NCBI RefSeq assembly: GCF_000230675.1
Contig: NZ_AGIK01000001.1
Coordinates: 1,178,001-1,242,000, forward strand
DNA length: 64,000 bases
Direction: 5' to 3'
DNA from: Synechococcus sp. WH 8016
GTDB taxonomy: Bacteria > Cyanobacteriota > Cyanobacteriia > PCC-6307 > Cyanobiaceae
In this document: in pieces, positions 29,100-35,983 of the stretch
How the letters are laid out: each line of letters opens with the position of its first letter
How positions within the stretch are numbered: position 1 is the stretch's first letter
The notes under the pieces: model-generated
What the model was told of the DNA's origin: nothing
The model's database searches: none
The model's input: only the letters and a program-made list of their open reading frames with translations
Made by a program: the position numbers and the translations under genes

Positions 29100-29618
29100 A
29101 TGTCATTGAGCCGCTCTCTTGATCTTCCTGCACTCGACAGGGTCGACACACTTGCCCAAGAACTTGCCCTCCTACAGGACAAGGGGAAGCGGAGAATTGC
29201 CATTCTTGGCAGCCGCCACGTGCCGGTCGTCGCGATTCATCTCGTAGAACTGATCTCTCGGTCCTTGGCACAAGAGGGGCATACGTTGCTGACCTCGGGG
29301 TCTCAGGGTGTCAATGCAGCCGTGATTCGGGGGGTCTTAGCCGTTGATCGCGAGCGACTCACCGTGCTGCTCCCCCAGAGTCTCGATCGACAAGTCCCGG
29401 AAATTCGCGACCAGCTAGATCAGGTTCTCCATCTGATCGAAAAACCTGAGCATGACGATCTGCCGTTGCCCATCGCCAGCAGTCTCTGCAATCAAGAGAT
29501 CATCAACCGTTGTGATCAATTGATCTGTCTCGCGTTTCATGACAGCGAAACACTTCTTGCTAGCTGCAGAAGTGCAGAAGACATGGGGAAAGTGGTCAGT
29601 CTTCTGTTTTTCGATTAA
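29100..29618 (+). CDS. SLOG/DprA-like protein ('DNA recombination-mediator protein A')
   Basis: A 172-residue Rossmann-like protein: RIAILGSRHVPVVAIHLVEL, then HTLLTSGSQGVNAAVIRGVL (the GSQG(V)N nucleotide-sugar-type loop seen in SLOG and DprA cores), LTVLLPQSLDRQVPE and a final CNQEIINRCDQLI. Cyanobacterial homologues are often labelled DprA-like, but the protein lacks the SAM and DML1 domains of true DprA, so a role in transformation is not established. It may bind a nucleotide ligand. Likely cotranscribed with the BioD-DRTGG gene. Confidence 0.72.
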   Translation: MSLSRSLDLPALDRVDTLAQELALLQDKGKRRIAILGSRHVPVVAIHLVELISRSLAQEGHTLLTSGSQGVNAAVIRGVLAVDRERLTVLLPQSLDRQVPEIRDQLDQVLHLIEKPEHDDLPLPIASSLCNQEIINRCDQLICLAFHDSETLLASCRSAEDMGKVVSLLFFD

Positions 29619-29655
29619 TCGGTTTCGATCCGTTCAGGGCTGCTCGCTGAGGCGG

Positions 29656-30111
29656 TCATGCCGATTGAAGAAGAGCTTTCAGGCCTTCCACGTACAAAAT
29701 GCCTGTGCAAAAGAGCGCCGACGCCCAGCACAAGCCTCTTAAAGGCGCAATGTTGCTGACGTAAGCACCGATATAGACAAGTCGAAGGATGGGCTGAATG
29801 AGGGCCACAACGGCCGCAATACCTGGCAAAGGTCCTGTTTGAAGAGCGGCGATTAGAGCCAACAAAGCAGCAGGAGCATGAAGACCAAACGCTTCAAAAC
29901 TGTTCTGATGAGCCCAACTGGCCCGCTTCCCCCACGCGGGCAGGCGATCAAACATCGCCCTTGGCGCATTCATGTCAGCCATGGTGAAGTCAGCCTGGGA
30001 GCGCGCCGCACCTAGAGGAACAATGCTGACAATCACAACCGCGCCAGCCAGCACAAGAGACCAGGCATAGGGAGCTGCTGGAACAGCCGTCAACAAAGCA
30101 ATGAGATCCAT
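29656..30111 (-). CDS. MAPEG-family membrane protein
   Basis: A 151-residue four-helix membrane protein. Motifs include AWGKRASWAHQNSFEAFGLHAPAALLA (helix with NxxE/F pattern) and ILRLVYIGAYVSNIAPLRGLCWA, as in MAPEG proteins related to glutathione S-transferase 3 and leukotriene C4 synthase. Bacterial members conjugate glutathione or have unknown roles. It converges with the SLOG gene, 37 bp apart. Confidence 0.85.
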   Translation of the reverse strand: MDLIALLTAVPAAPYAWSLVLAGAVVIVSIVPLGAARSQADFTMADMNAPRAMFDRLPAWGKRASWAHQNSFEAFGLHAPAALLALIAALQTGPLPGIAAVVALIQPILRLVYIGAYVSNIAPLRGLCWASALFCTGILYVEGLKALLQSA

Positions 30112-30303
30112 GGGCCAGCCAAATACAAATCCTTTCTAAACAGCAATCTTCTGGATTGTGATGTCGTTCCACGACCCAAGACGTCTTATCCCTGCCCTGA
30201 CAACACAGGGGCATGCCGCCACACCAGCCCTTCTTCCATCCATTGTTTTCAACTTTTCAGCAAGAAAAGCTTAAAAATGCGCCATCAAGTGGCGGGTACA
30301 TCG

Positions 30304-30621
30304 TTACGGGGCATCCGAATCGCTGACATCCGAACCAGAACCAACCTCATCATTGAGACTTTGACCTGGACGCCAACCGCTGGCCCAGATCTCTCTGCAC
30401 TGACGATTAAGTGTGTCGCGAGTGAAGCCCCAAGCAGCGACAACTTTCTGCAAGTCTGTCTTGATGTCATCAGCCCCAGGGAAGTCTCCATAACGCGTCG
30501 CAAGTCTTGCTGCGGACGTCAGCTGGTCGGGGCCAGGAACTCCTTCAAAACCAAGCAAAGAGTCCAAAATATCCCGATCCGATGCATAAAGCGGATGAGT
30601 TTGCTGAATGTCTTCTGCCAT
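30304..30621 (-). CDS. DUF3288 family protein
   Basis: A 105-residue soluble protein starting MAEDIQQTHPLYASDRDILD, with AARLATRYGDFPGADDIKTD and VVAAWGFTRDTLNRQ. The HPLY...D start and the RY..FPGA.DI core match DUF3288 as I remember it, a cyanobacterial family without assigned function. The acidic tail (DEVGSGSDVSDSDAP) is longer than in relatives. It is followed by the MAPEG gene on the same strand. Confidence 0.72.
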   Translation of the reverse strand: MAEDIQQTHPLYASDRDILDSLLGFEGVPGPDQLTSAARLATRYGDFPGADDIKTDLQKVVAAWGFTRDTLNRQCREIWASGWRPGQSLNDEVGSGSDVSDSDAP

Positions 30622-30786
30622 AAAGGGTTGGGTCTACAAGCGACGAAGCACAAAGGATCAGACGTCCTTGGTGATACTCAAGCGCATTGAGATCTACACC
30701 GTGAAGCGGTTAACCAAGGTCAACCAAGGGAACCCCAGTGGTGACTGAACCAGGTCATCGCCTGAGGTGGCACCTGTTAAGCAACA

Positions 30787-30915
30787 TCAAATGGCTGGAT
30801 ATGCACTCATGACACCCCAGCCAATCAAGGCAGCGATGCTGCCCCAAACCAAAAGAGATACGCCAAGCAAACGAAATCTGTTTTCATTCTTTGGAATTAC
30901 GAGCTGACGATCCAT
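30787..30915 (-). CDS. 42-residue single-helix membrane protein, unknown
   Basis: An unlisted short frame from ATG 30915 to TGA 30787. The product has a polar N-terminus (MDRQLVIPKNENRFRLLGVS) and one membrane helix of about 20 residues (LLVWGSIAALIGWGVMSA) ending YPAI. The positive-inside pattern and lack of neighbouring long frames support a real small protein. I do not recognise it. It resembles small photosystem or Hli-type accessory proteins only in size. Confidence 0.5.
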   Translation of the reverse strand: MDRQLVIPKNENRFRLLGVSLLVWGSIAALIGWGVMSAYPAI

Positions 30916-31040
30916 TCGATTTTGTTCTCAACCCCTTTGATGACAACGCCCGACAATGGTCGCAAGCAATTCACAGGGTTAGCTGACAAAGATGTCAAGC
31001 GGAAACAACGTGTCTACGTTGCACGAAACGCGAGATCGAC

Positions 31041-31202
31041 ATGGGCTTCGACAAAGGAGATAAATTCATCGATGACGCGAAGCAACGCGCCCACGATGCA
31101 ATTGGAGAATCCAATCCAAAACTCACCTCTCTAGAAAAAGGCTTTTTGCACGCCATGAAGCGACGTCAGGCCCGCGAAAAGCATGCCAGGAAAGGAAGCT
31201 GA
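31041..31202 (+). CDS. 53-residue charged protein, unknown
   Basis: A frame from ATG 31041 to TGA 31200-31202, below usual length cut-offs. It starts MGFDKGDKFIDDAKQRAHDA and ends with a strongly basic tail (MKRRQAREKHARKGS). Amphipathic and helical in appearance, with no membrane segment. A stop lies upstream in frame at 31000, so no longer version is possible. Family unknown; the sequence looks coding rather than random (ordered charge pattern), but this rests on inspection. Confidence 0.5.
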   Translation: MGFDKGDKFIDDAKQRAHDAIGESNPKLTSLEKGFLHAMKRRQAREKHARKGS

Positions 31203-31605
31203 AACGCCCAAAATAGGAACAAAGCACCAACGGTCATATTTTCCAATCACAACAGAAGAGGCGCAGATATTCGCGGGCTTATCAGTGAGCCCTGCTGTAA
31301 ATCCATCTCCACTATCTTCTGACGAACAACTGGCTATCTATTTACGTACGGACTTTCTTACTCCATAGGATGTTATTTAATTGTTTCGCATGCGTCATCA
31401 AGCCTGCAACTGATCGCTTTGCACCCAGGCGCTAGCGCGACCTCTCTGATCAGATTCTCCATCCCATCGGCTATTTCCAGAGGCAATCTGAAGAGCGAAA
31501 AGACTGCGGCAACTGGCTTTGAATGCTTTTGGATTTGATAGGGCATGCCAAGAATGTTTTAAATCCACAAAATCCCATTACGATGTCAAGCCGTCTAGGA
31601 ATGAG
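31203..31605. other. Spacer without a supported gene
   Basis: About 400 bp of lower-GC sequence. A 61-codon frame (31183-31368) overlaps the previous small gene but has no clear start signal or pattern. The region probably holds the promoter and leader of the exported protein gene that follows. Nothing else is seen. Confidence 0.4.
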
Positions 31606-31866
31606 ATGCTCAGATCGATTGCTTCGCTGTTGTTTGCGGCTGTGATGTGGGTTCAGGTCCCCCAGTGGTCCAACGATTGGTCGAAATGTGCCGTAGACGT
31701 CCCTGATACGGCTTGTCATTGGTATGTCGTAGCTCCAGACAACACCTTTGGGGAAGGATTCAGCTGGGCCAATGCTCCTTGGTTTAGCGCTGAAGGTCTG
31801 CTCGACATTGGTGATCTCACTGACACCATGAGCAACATCCACCTCGGCGCGGTTGAGAAAGCATAA
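31606..31866 (+). CDS. Small exported protein, unknown
   Basis: An 86-residue protein starting MLRSIASLLFAAVMWVQVPQ, a signal peptide or N-terminal anchor, then a Trp- and Cys-containing domain (CAVDVPDTACHWYVV with two cysteines 9 residues apart, and GEGFSWANAPWFSAEGLLDI). The paired cysteines fit an extracytoplasmic disulfide. ATG 31606 begins the hydrophobic segment; 29 more codons are open upstream but look noncoding. I believe similar proteins exist in other marine Synechococcus, function unknown. Confidence 0.65.
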   Translation: MLRSIASLLFAAVMWVQVPQWSNDWSKCAVDVPDTACHWYVVAPDNTFGEGFSWANAPWFSAEGLLDIGDLTDTMSNIHLGAVEKA

Positions 31867-31890
31867 AAACGTCTCACCAGAGGTCTCACT

Positions 31891-31921
31891 GCCAGTGGCT
31901 TCGGCCCTAGAAACCACTGGC
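31891..31921. other. Inverted repeat after the exported-protein gene
   Basis: GCCAGTGG and CCACTGGC (8-bp arms, 15-nt loop) lie 25 bp after the stop at 31866. There is no T tract, so it is at best a weak or factor-dependent terminator. Confidence 0.35.
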
Positions 31922-32108
31922 TTCAGAATGGCGTAACGGCCCTATCGATTTCCGAAGTCTTCACAGAAGCGAAATCGATGCGTGGCGATTGATGACACCA
32001 GGATGAAGGTGGCGATCATCCATCTTCAGATTCAACACGACACATTGCTTGAAACCCCAAAGATGTCAGCAGCAATGCTCTGGGGCTAAGTAGACGAAAC
32101 TGGTCGAT

Positions 32109-32225
32109 CTATTTCTTTTTCAAGTAAGGCAAATCACTTGGCTGAGAAAGGGTGAAGACAACAGCGGCTGTAATGAGTGCACCCACAGCCAACATTGCAT
32201 AAATCCAAACAGAGTAATCAGTCAT
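32109..32225 (-). CDS. 38-residue membrane protein coupled to hli
   Basis: An unlisted short frame from ATG 32225 to TAG 32109. The product starts MTDYSVWIYAMLAVGALITA and ends with LSQPSDLPYLKKK: one membrane helix and a short polar tail. Its ATG shares a base with the hli stop (TGATG), the arrangement of translationally coupled genes, which is the main argument that it is real. It may interact with the Hli protein or a photosystem; that is inference. Confidence 0.62.
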   Translation of the reverse strand: MTDYSVWIYAMLAVGALITAAVVFTLSQPSDLPYLKKK

Positions 32226-32428
32226 CAGTTAATTCCTAAAACGCCAAACGTGATTTGGCTCAGAATGCCATGACCTGTCAAGGCCTCCGTGAGAACGCCG
32301 ATCACAATGCCGAGCATGGCTAAGCGTCCATTGAGGAGCTCTGCAGCAACAAATCGCCCAGACTTGCTTTGCTCTGAAGAGCCGTTCTGGAACCAATCTT
32401 CTTGGAACTGGGAGACGGAGTTCATCAT
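32225..32428 (-). CDS. hli: High-light-inducible protein (Hli), second copy
   Basis: A 67-residue Hli-type protein. After a polar N-terminus (SVSQFQEDWFQNGSSEQSKS) comes FVAAELLNGRLAMLGIVIGV, the ELIP/LHC chlorophyll-binding helix with the Glu/Asn/Arg ligands, then ALTGHGILSQITFGVL. The protein differs from the hli at 18482 in its tail, resembling the TGxG-containing group of Hli proteins found in picocyanobacteria. ATG 32428 or 32425 may start it (GAAG lies just upstream). Coupled to the 38-residue gene. Confidence 0.9.
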   Translation of the reverse strand: MMNSVSQFQEDWFQNGSSEQSKSGRFVAAELLNGRLAMLGIVIGVLTEALTGHGILSQITFGVLGIN

Positions 32429-32483
32429 CTTCAAATAAGTACACGAACTTTACCCGCTTTGCAACGTTTTGCGAAGCATCGCC

Positions 32484-32933
32484 ATGCGACCCATCCAAGC
32501 CACTGACATCCCTTTGCTACGCGAAATTTTCGTGGATGCCATTCATAGCCAAGCCGCTCAGATTTACAGCCCAGAACAAATACACGCTTGGGCAAGCCTC
32601 GCTTGGCTACCAGGACTATTGGATCGCACCTTGGAAGAAGGCCAAGGCTGGATCAGTGGAGTCGATGATGGGTTCGCGATTCGCCATCCCTCCAACCGAC
32701 TGTCAATGCTGTATTGCCGAGGTCGATCGTCTCGACAGGGACATGGCTCAGCGCTGCTTAAGGCCATTGAATGCGATGCCCAACGCATGGGAATCAAACG
32801 GTTGCAAACAGAAGCCAGCCTCCTCAGTCGGCCGATGCTGGAGCGACGGGGTTGGATGGTGATCGCTCCTGAGCCATTCACGATCGCCGGCGTGCCATTC
32901 TTGCATTTCAAAATGGACAAACGCTTGGGCTGA
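32484..32933 (+). CDS. GNAT-family N-acetyltransferase
   Basis: A 149-residue protein with GNAT layout: MRPIQATDIPLLREIFVDAI (strand 1-helix 1), RLSMLYCRGRSSRQGHGSAL (acetyl-CoA loop, a Q/RxxGxG/A-like RQGHGS) and LQTEASLLSRPMLERRGWMV (helix 4 and the RRGW(M) turn). Substrate unknown. ATG 32484 replaces an upstream TTG. It diverges from the second hli across 55 bp, which would hold both promoters. Confidence 0.82.
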   Translation: MRPIQATDIPLLREIFVDAIHSQAAQIYSPEQIHAWASLAWLPGLLDRTLEEGQGWISGVDDGFAIRHPSNRLSMLYCRGRSSRQGHGSALLKAIECDAQRMGIKRLQTEASLLSRPMLERRGWMVIAPEPFTIAGVPFLHFKMDKRLG

Positions 32934-33094
32934 GTCCGCTCCCTCAGGCGAATCGCTAAAGCCTTACAAATCGCCTACAGCGATGGCGAAAAGATGGCGA
33001 AATGATGGAAAAATCATCGAGATTTTCAAGACTGGGCGAAGAATAAAAACACTGATGCTTGCTGATTCGCCAAATTCCTCTCTCAGCATGTGTT

Positions 33095-33103
33095 TTTCCA
33101 CAC
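33095..33103 (+). promoter_or_regulatory. DnaA-box match (TTTTCCACA)
   Basis: Exact 9-mer on the plus strand in a gene-free region. Only three exact copies were found by eye in the window, all within 309 bp. Binding is inferred from sequence only. Confidence 0.5.
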
Positions 33104-33383
33104 CAATTTCAAACCAAAGCAGATTTTTGCTCACGTCATGGCGTTGGTCTGGCTCATCAAAGCCAACCGAGCAGGTTCAGTCATGAATTGAAGCAACTTT
33201 TAGATGACAACAATGTGAGCTCGCTTACACGCAACAAACCCTTTCTATGACAGCAGTACAAACAACATGAAATTGAGTCCATCAGCATCGAACAACGAAA
33301 TAAAGCAATCTGAAAACAGAAGAAGAACGTTCGATCCCGGGCTACAGCGCTGCTCTGACTCCAAACAATCCGGATTCAGCGGC

Positions 33384-33403
33384 TGTGGAAAAGTTGTGGA
33401 AAA
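33384..33403 (-). promoter_or_regulatory. Two tandem DnaA-box matches
   Basis: TGTGGAAAA at 33384-33392 and again at 33395-33403, i.e. TTTTCCACA twice on the minus strand with an 11-bp centre spacing, which would place two DnaA molecules on one face of the helix. Function as origin, titration site or promoter element is not shown. Confidence 0.55.
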
Positions 33404-33561
33404 GCATGGAAATCATCAAAATCGCCCCTCACCGCCCAGTTCATAGGGTGATCCTGCCCGACCCTGCATCCCCTAATCCATCCTGGGAGGCCTAACGACC
33501 TTGCAGGAACTATCCAAGAACGTTCAGCTGGCGATCCACGGCGTCACTGACGAAGATTGCC

Positions 33562-33843
33562 TCAAGTCTGGTTGCCACCGAGCATGTCTTCATACCCTTC
33601 GTAGGGGTCATATTCGGCCCATCCAGGGCTGGCTTGATCCATAAGCCCATATTGACCATCAATCATCTGAGTTCTTGTGTTCCCGTAAGGCACCGTGTTG
33701 CAGGTCACGCCTCCACCGGCCACCGGTTGGCAGTCATTGAAACGAACCTGGCTTTTCACGGAGACGCCAACCAGGGAAACACAGCCGATGAGAAGGGAAA
33801 CCACTGCGCTTAAACGCCCATCAAAAGGTCGCTGGATCGGCAT
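33562..33843 (-). CDS. Conserved hypothetical protein with Pro/Gly-rich C-terminus
   Basis: A 93-residue protein with an N-terminal anchor or signal (MPIQRPFDGRLSAVVSLLIG...), a Cys pair (NDCQPVAGGGVTCNTVPYGN) and a tail WAEYDPYEGYEDMLGGNQT. This sequence looks familiar from marine Synechococcus as an unnamed protein; I cannot give a function. ATG 33843 was chosen over a GTG at 33900 because the hydrophobic segment starts there. Probably exported. Confidence 0.65.
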   Translation of the reverse strand: MPIQRPFDGRLSAVVSLLIGCVSLVGVSVKSQVRFNDCQPVAGGGVTCNTVPYGNTRTQMIDGQYGLMDQASPGWAEYDPYEGYEDMLGGNQT

Positions 33844-33884
33844 GAGCTGCTGAACAACTGAAACCAGTTTGACCGCATCCAGCC

Positions 33885-34172
33885 TCAAAAGCCCTGACAC
33901 TGAACATTCACAGCCGTCAAAAAATTGACAGCGTCTTTTCCACGTCCAGCACGGAGCTGCACCATCACGAGGTCGGACTGCAGACCCAAAAGCATGGTTT
34001 GACAGGGATAACGGTCGCGTGCTGATGCACTGCGCTGCAGCTGTTCAGCACGGTTCAAAGCTTCCTGACAGCTGTCGATTCGCTCGAATCGAAAACAATC
34101 CAACGCAACAGGATTGACGCTCCGAAGCGAAGCAGAAGAAGCGGAACCGATAACAGCACCACCAAGGACCAA
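33885..34172 (-). CDS. Conserved hypothetical protein, possible signal peptide, start unresolved
   Basis: The coding pattern is clear in the C-terminal part: ASLRSVNPVALDCFRFERID, SCQEALNRAEQLQRSASARD, LQSDLVMVQLRAGRGKDAVN, ending CQGF. A hydrophobic stretch before it (ILLVLGGAVIGSAS) could be a signal peptide. The frame is open to 34385, but the region beyond 34172 is antisense to another small gene; TTG 34172 has GGGG 8 nt upstream. I do not know the family. Confidence 0.55.
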   Translation of the reverse strand: MVLGGAVIGSASSASLRSVNPVALDCFRFERIDSCQEALNRAEQLQRSASARDRYPCQTMLLGLQSDLVMVQLRAGRGKDAVNFLTAVNVQCQGF

Positions 34173-34232
34173 CAGAATTGCCCCAGAAATCGCGATCTCC
34201 TGAGAGGATGCGACAGCTATTTCTCGGATCGG

Positions 34233-34349
34233 ATGTACACCGACTGGACTGCTGTCGCCCTTCTGCTGTTCACCACTGTGCCTTTGTTGGCTGTCGTGGT
34301 GACCGCCGCCTTCTTTATTTGGCAACAGAGGAAGAAACAACTGCGTTAA
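34233..34349 (+). CDS. 38-residue single-helix membrane protein
   Basis: An unlisted short frame from ATG 34233 to TAA 34349. The product starts MYTDWTAVALLLFTTVPLLA and continues VVVTAAFFIWQQRKKQLR: a long hydrophobic helix with a basic cytoplasmic tail, like small photosystem or cytochrome subunits, but it matches none that I know (not PetN, PsbT or Psb30). It lies between two minus-strand genes, with 35 bp of convergent overlap with the CxxC protein gene. The ideal membrane-helix pattern supports it. Confidence 0.55.
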   Translation: MYTDWTAVALLLFTTVPLLAVVVTAAFFIWQQRKKQLR

Positions 34350-34521
34350 CCGGCTCAGGAAGGGCCGTGGAGTGCTGAATTCCAAGGGCTGGCAGTGACA
34401 TGCCTAACTCTTGATTTTGACTCTTCGTGGGCTCGCCTTGCCCCAAACAATCCAGACAAGTACGAAAACGCTTGTCATTGATTCGCTGAATGCCACTGCC
34501 GCCGCAGCTTCTGCAGGTCAT
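34315..34521 (-). CDS. Small CxxCxGxG zinc-finger-like protein
   Basis: A 68-residue protein starting MTCRSCGGSGIQRINDKRFR, then TCLDCLGQGEP: two CxxC(x)GxG knuckles as in the DnaJ cysteine-rich domain, which bind one zinc. The tail is unremarkable. Such stand-alone knuckle proteins in cyanobacteria and plastids assist assembly or translation of photosystem components (BSD2-like); that comparison is inference. ATG 34521 replaces a longer frame running into gluQ. Confidence 0.7.
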   Translation of the reverse strand: MTCRSCGGSGIQRINDKRFRTCLDCLGQGEPTKSQNQELGMSLPALGIQHSTALPEPVNAVVSSSVAK

Positions 34522-34564
34522 GGTTGCTGTTGCCGTTTCAAGACGTTTAGTTTGAGGCCTTTTT

Positions 34565-35491
34565 TTAATTGCGATCCCGAACTTTTCCTGAAGAATCAGC
34601 CCCAGCAATCAATGAGGTGAGCTTCTCCTGACGCTCTCTCAGCTCCTCCAGCAATTCTTCAGCCGAAATCGCCTGCTCGGGAGGCACGAGCCCAAGTGAT
34701 GAAGCCAATTGGCCAATCAATTGCGCTGCCGTATCTCCACGATCACGCAGCGACCTCACGCCTGTCGCATGCTCGCGTTTTGACAGTTTTTGGCCGGACG
34801 GATCACAGAGCAACGGCACATGCCCGTAGCGCGGGGAGGCCATTCCCAGGCTGGACATAACAGCGATCTGAGCGGCACAGACCGACACCAGATCTTGCCC
34901 TCGCACGACCTCACTGATGCCCATCGCCAACTCATCGATGGACGTAGCCATGTGATAAGCGATGACTCCATCGGCGCGACGAAGAACGACATCTCCTACC
35001 TGAGCGGAGAAGGGCTCAGCAACGCGCAATCTCCAGGCCGGTAATCGCGCATTCCTCAAGCCCCAGTCTTGTGGGAGCCGCCTGCACGTTCCTGGATAGA
35101 TGCTTGCACCGTCAAGCTGACGGCGACTACAGCGACAGGGATAGAGATAACCCTGCTTCCGCAAGCTTGAAAGGAATGAGCCATAGAGGCCTCGGCGTCT
35201 GCTCTGGAGCACAAGGGGCCCATCCCAGTGGAGGCCTAGCCAGCGGAGGTCCTGCAGCACCGACTCAATGGCGCCAGAACGAATCCTTGGCGTATCAAGG
35301 TCATCGACCCGCAACAACCATTGCCCTTTATTGACTCGGGCATGCAGCCACGACAGAAGAGCCGTCCTCACATTGCCGAGGTGAAGTGGACCGGATGGCG
35401 TGGGAGCAAAGCGCCCCCGGTAGCCCTGTTGGCGCAGTCTCTGGCCGTTCTGCAGGACTCGACTCAGGTGAACGGGAAGCTCGATAGCCAT
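34565..35491 (-). CDS. gluQ: Glutamyl-Q tRNA(Asp) synthetase
   Basis: Attaches glutamate to queuosine at position 34 of tRNA-Asp. The 308-residue protein is a truncated GluRS-like catalytic core: GRFAPTPSGPLHLGNVRTAL (HIGH as HLGN), zinc-binding Cys in YPCRCSRRQLDG, SIDELAMGISEVVRGQD and GQKLSKREHATG (KLSKR). The anticodon-binding domain of GluRS is absent, which is the mark of YadB/GluQ. The tRNA-Asp it would modify is at 24533-24606, and the true gltX at 23083. Confidence 0.92.
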   Translation of the reverse strand: MAIELPVHLSRVLQNGQRLRQQGYRGRFAPTPSGPLHLGNVRTALLSWLHARVNKGQWLLRVDDLDTPRIRSGAIESVLQDLRWLGLHWDGPLVLQSRRRGLYGSFLSSLRKQGYLYPCRCSRRQLDGASIYPGTCRRLPQDWGLRNARLPAWRLRVAEPFSAQVGDVVLRRADGVIAYHMATSIDELAMGISEVVRGQDLVSVCAAQIAVMSSLGMASPRYGHVPLLCDPSGQKLSKREHATGVRSLRDRGDTAAQLIGQLASSLGLVPPEQAISAEELLEELRERQEKLTSLIAGADSSGKVRDRN

Positions 35492-35517
35492 CGATAATGC
35501 TGATCGCTCATCTCAAC

Positions 35518-35543
35518 AAAAAAGGGTGGTCAGAAGACCACCC
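35518..35543 (-). terminator. Intrinsic terminator downstream of the HU gene
   Basis: On the minus strand an 8-bp stem (GGGTGGTC / GACCACCC) with a 4-nt loop is followed by six T. It starts about 20 bp after the hup stop and separates it from gluQ. Confidence 0.9.
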
Positions 35544-35565
35544 CTGATCAGCAGAGAGTCTTTGA

Positions 35566-35841
35566 TTAGCCCTGGACGCGGTCTTTGAACATTTTGCCAG
35601 CGGTAAAAGCGGGAACACGCTTGGCAGGAATTTTGATCTTTTCACCGGTTTTGGGGTTCAGGCCCTGACGAGCAGAACGCTCGCGTGGTTCAAACGAACC
35701 AAAACCAAGGATGGAAACTTTTTTCCCTTCGACAACGGAATCAATGATGGTGTCGATAGCGGCGTCCACAACGAGGGAGACGTCGGTTTTGGTGAGTTCG
35801 GTGCGAGCAGCAACGAGGTTGACGAGATCAGCTTTGTTCAT
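35566..35841 (-). CDS. hup: HU-type nucleoid DNA-binding protein
   Basis: Dimeric histone-like protein that bends DNA. The 91-residue product starts MNKADLVNLVAARTELTKTD, with SILGFGSFEPRERSARQGLN, the beta-arm motif NPKTGEKIKIPAKRVPAFTAGK. Length matches HU (about 90). ATG 35841 is preferred over an upstream frame of 46 codons that gives no HU sequence. It has its own terminator downstream. Confidence 0.97.
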   Translation of the reverse strand: MNKADLVNLVAARTELTKTDVSLVVDAAIDTIIDSVVEGKKVSILGFGSFEPRERSARQGLNPKTGEKIKIPAKRVPAFTAGKMFKDRVQG

Positions 35842-35983
35842 GGAAGGAGTGATATGGAGCGAGAGCGCGATGGTTGACGTTGCGGAGGTCAACATCCGCA
35901 CGGCTTCCTTGAGCGTGCCAATCGTATGGAGGTCAGCGCCTTGAGGCAACCGAAAAAGCCTGTGCCGCAACGCATTCACCCAA

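Larger units (their letters stand above)
32934..33561. other. Long gene-free spacer containing three DnaA-box sequences
   Basis: A 628-bp region, AT-richer than neighbours, with no convincing gene: a 67-codon frame at 32983-33186 shows no coding pattern and lacks a start signal. It contains three exact copies of TTTTCCACA, the DnaA-box form known from Synechococcus elongatus (33095-33103 on plus; 33384-33392 and 33395-33403 on minus). The last two are 11 bp apart, one helical turn. Confidence 0.55.

Noticed and set aside
29100-29618. True competence protein DprA
   Set aside because: Too short, lacks SAM and winged-helix domains; kept only as a SLOG-fold protein.
30277-30690. 137-codon plus-strand frame opposite the DUF3288 gene
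   Set aside because: Mirror of a recognisable family on the minus strand.
30922-31134. 70-codon plus-strand frame
   Set aside because: Random composition, overlaps the 53-residue gene in another frame.
31183-31368. 61-codon plus-strand frame
   Set aside because: Starts inside the 53-residue gene with no start signal; no domain or membrane pattern. Not listed as a gene, though it cannot be excluded.
32983-33186. 67-codon plus-strand frame in the DnaA-box spacer
   Set aside because: No start signal, basic and low-complexity; the DnaA box at 33095 lies inside it, which also argues against coding.
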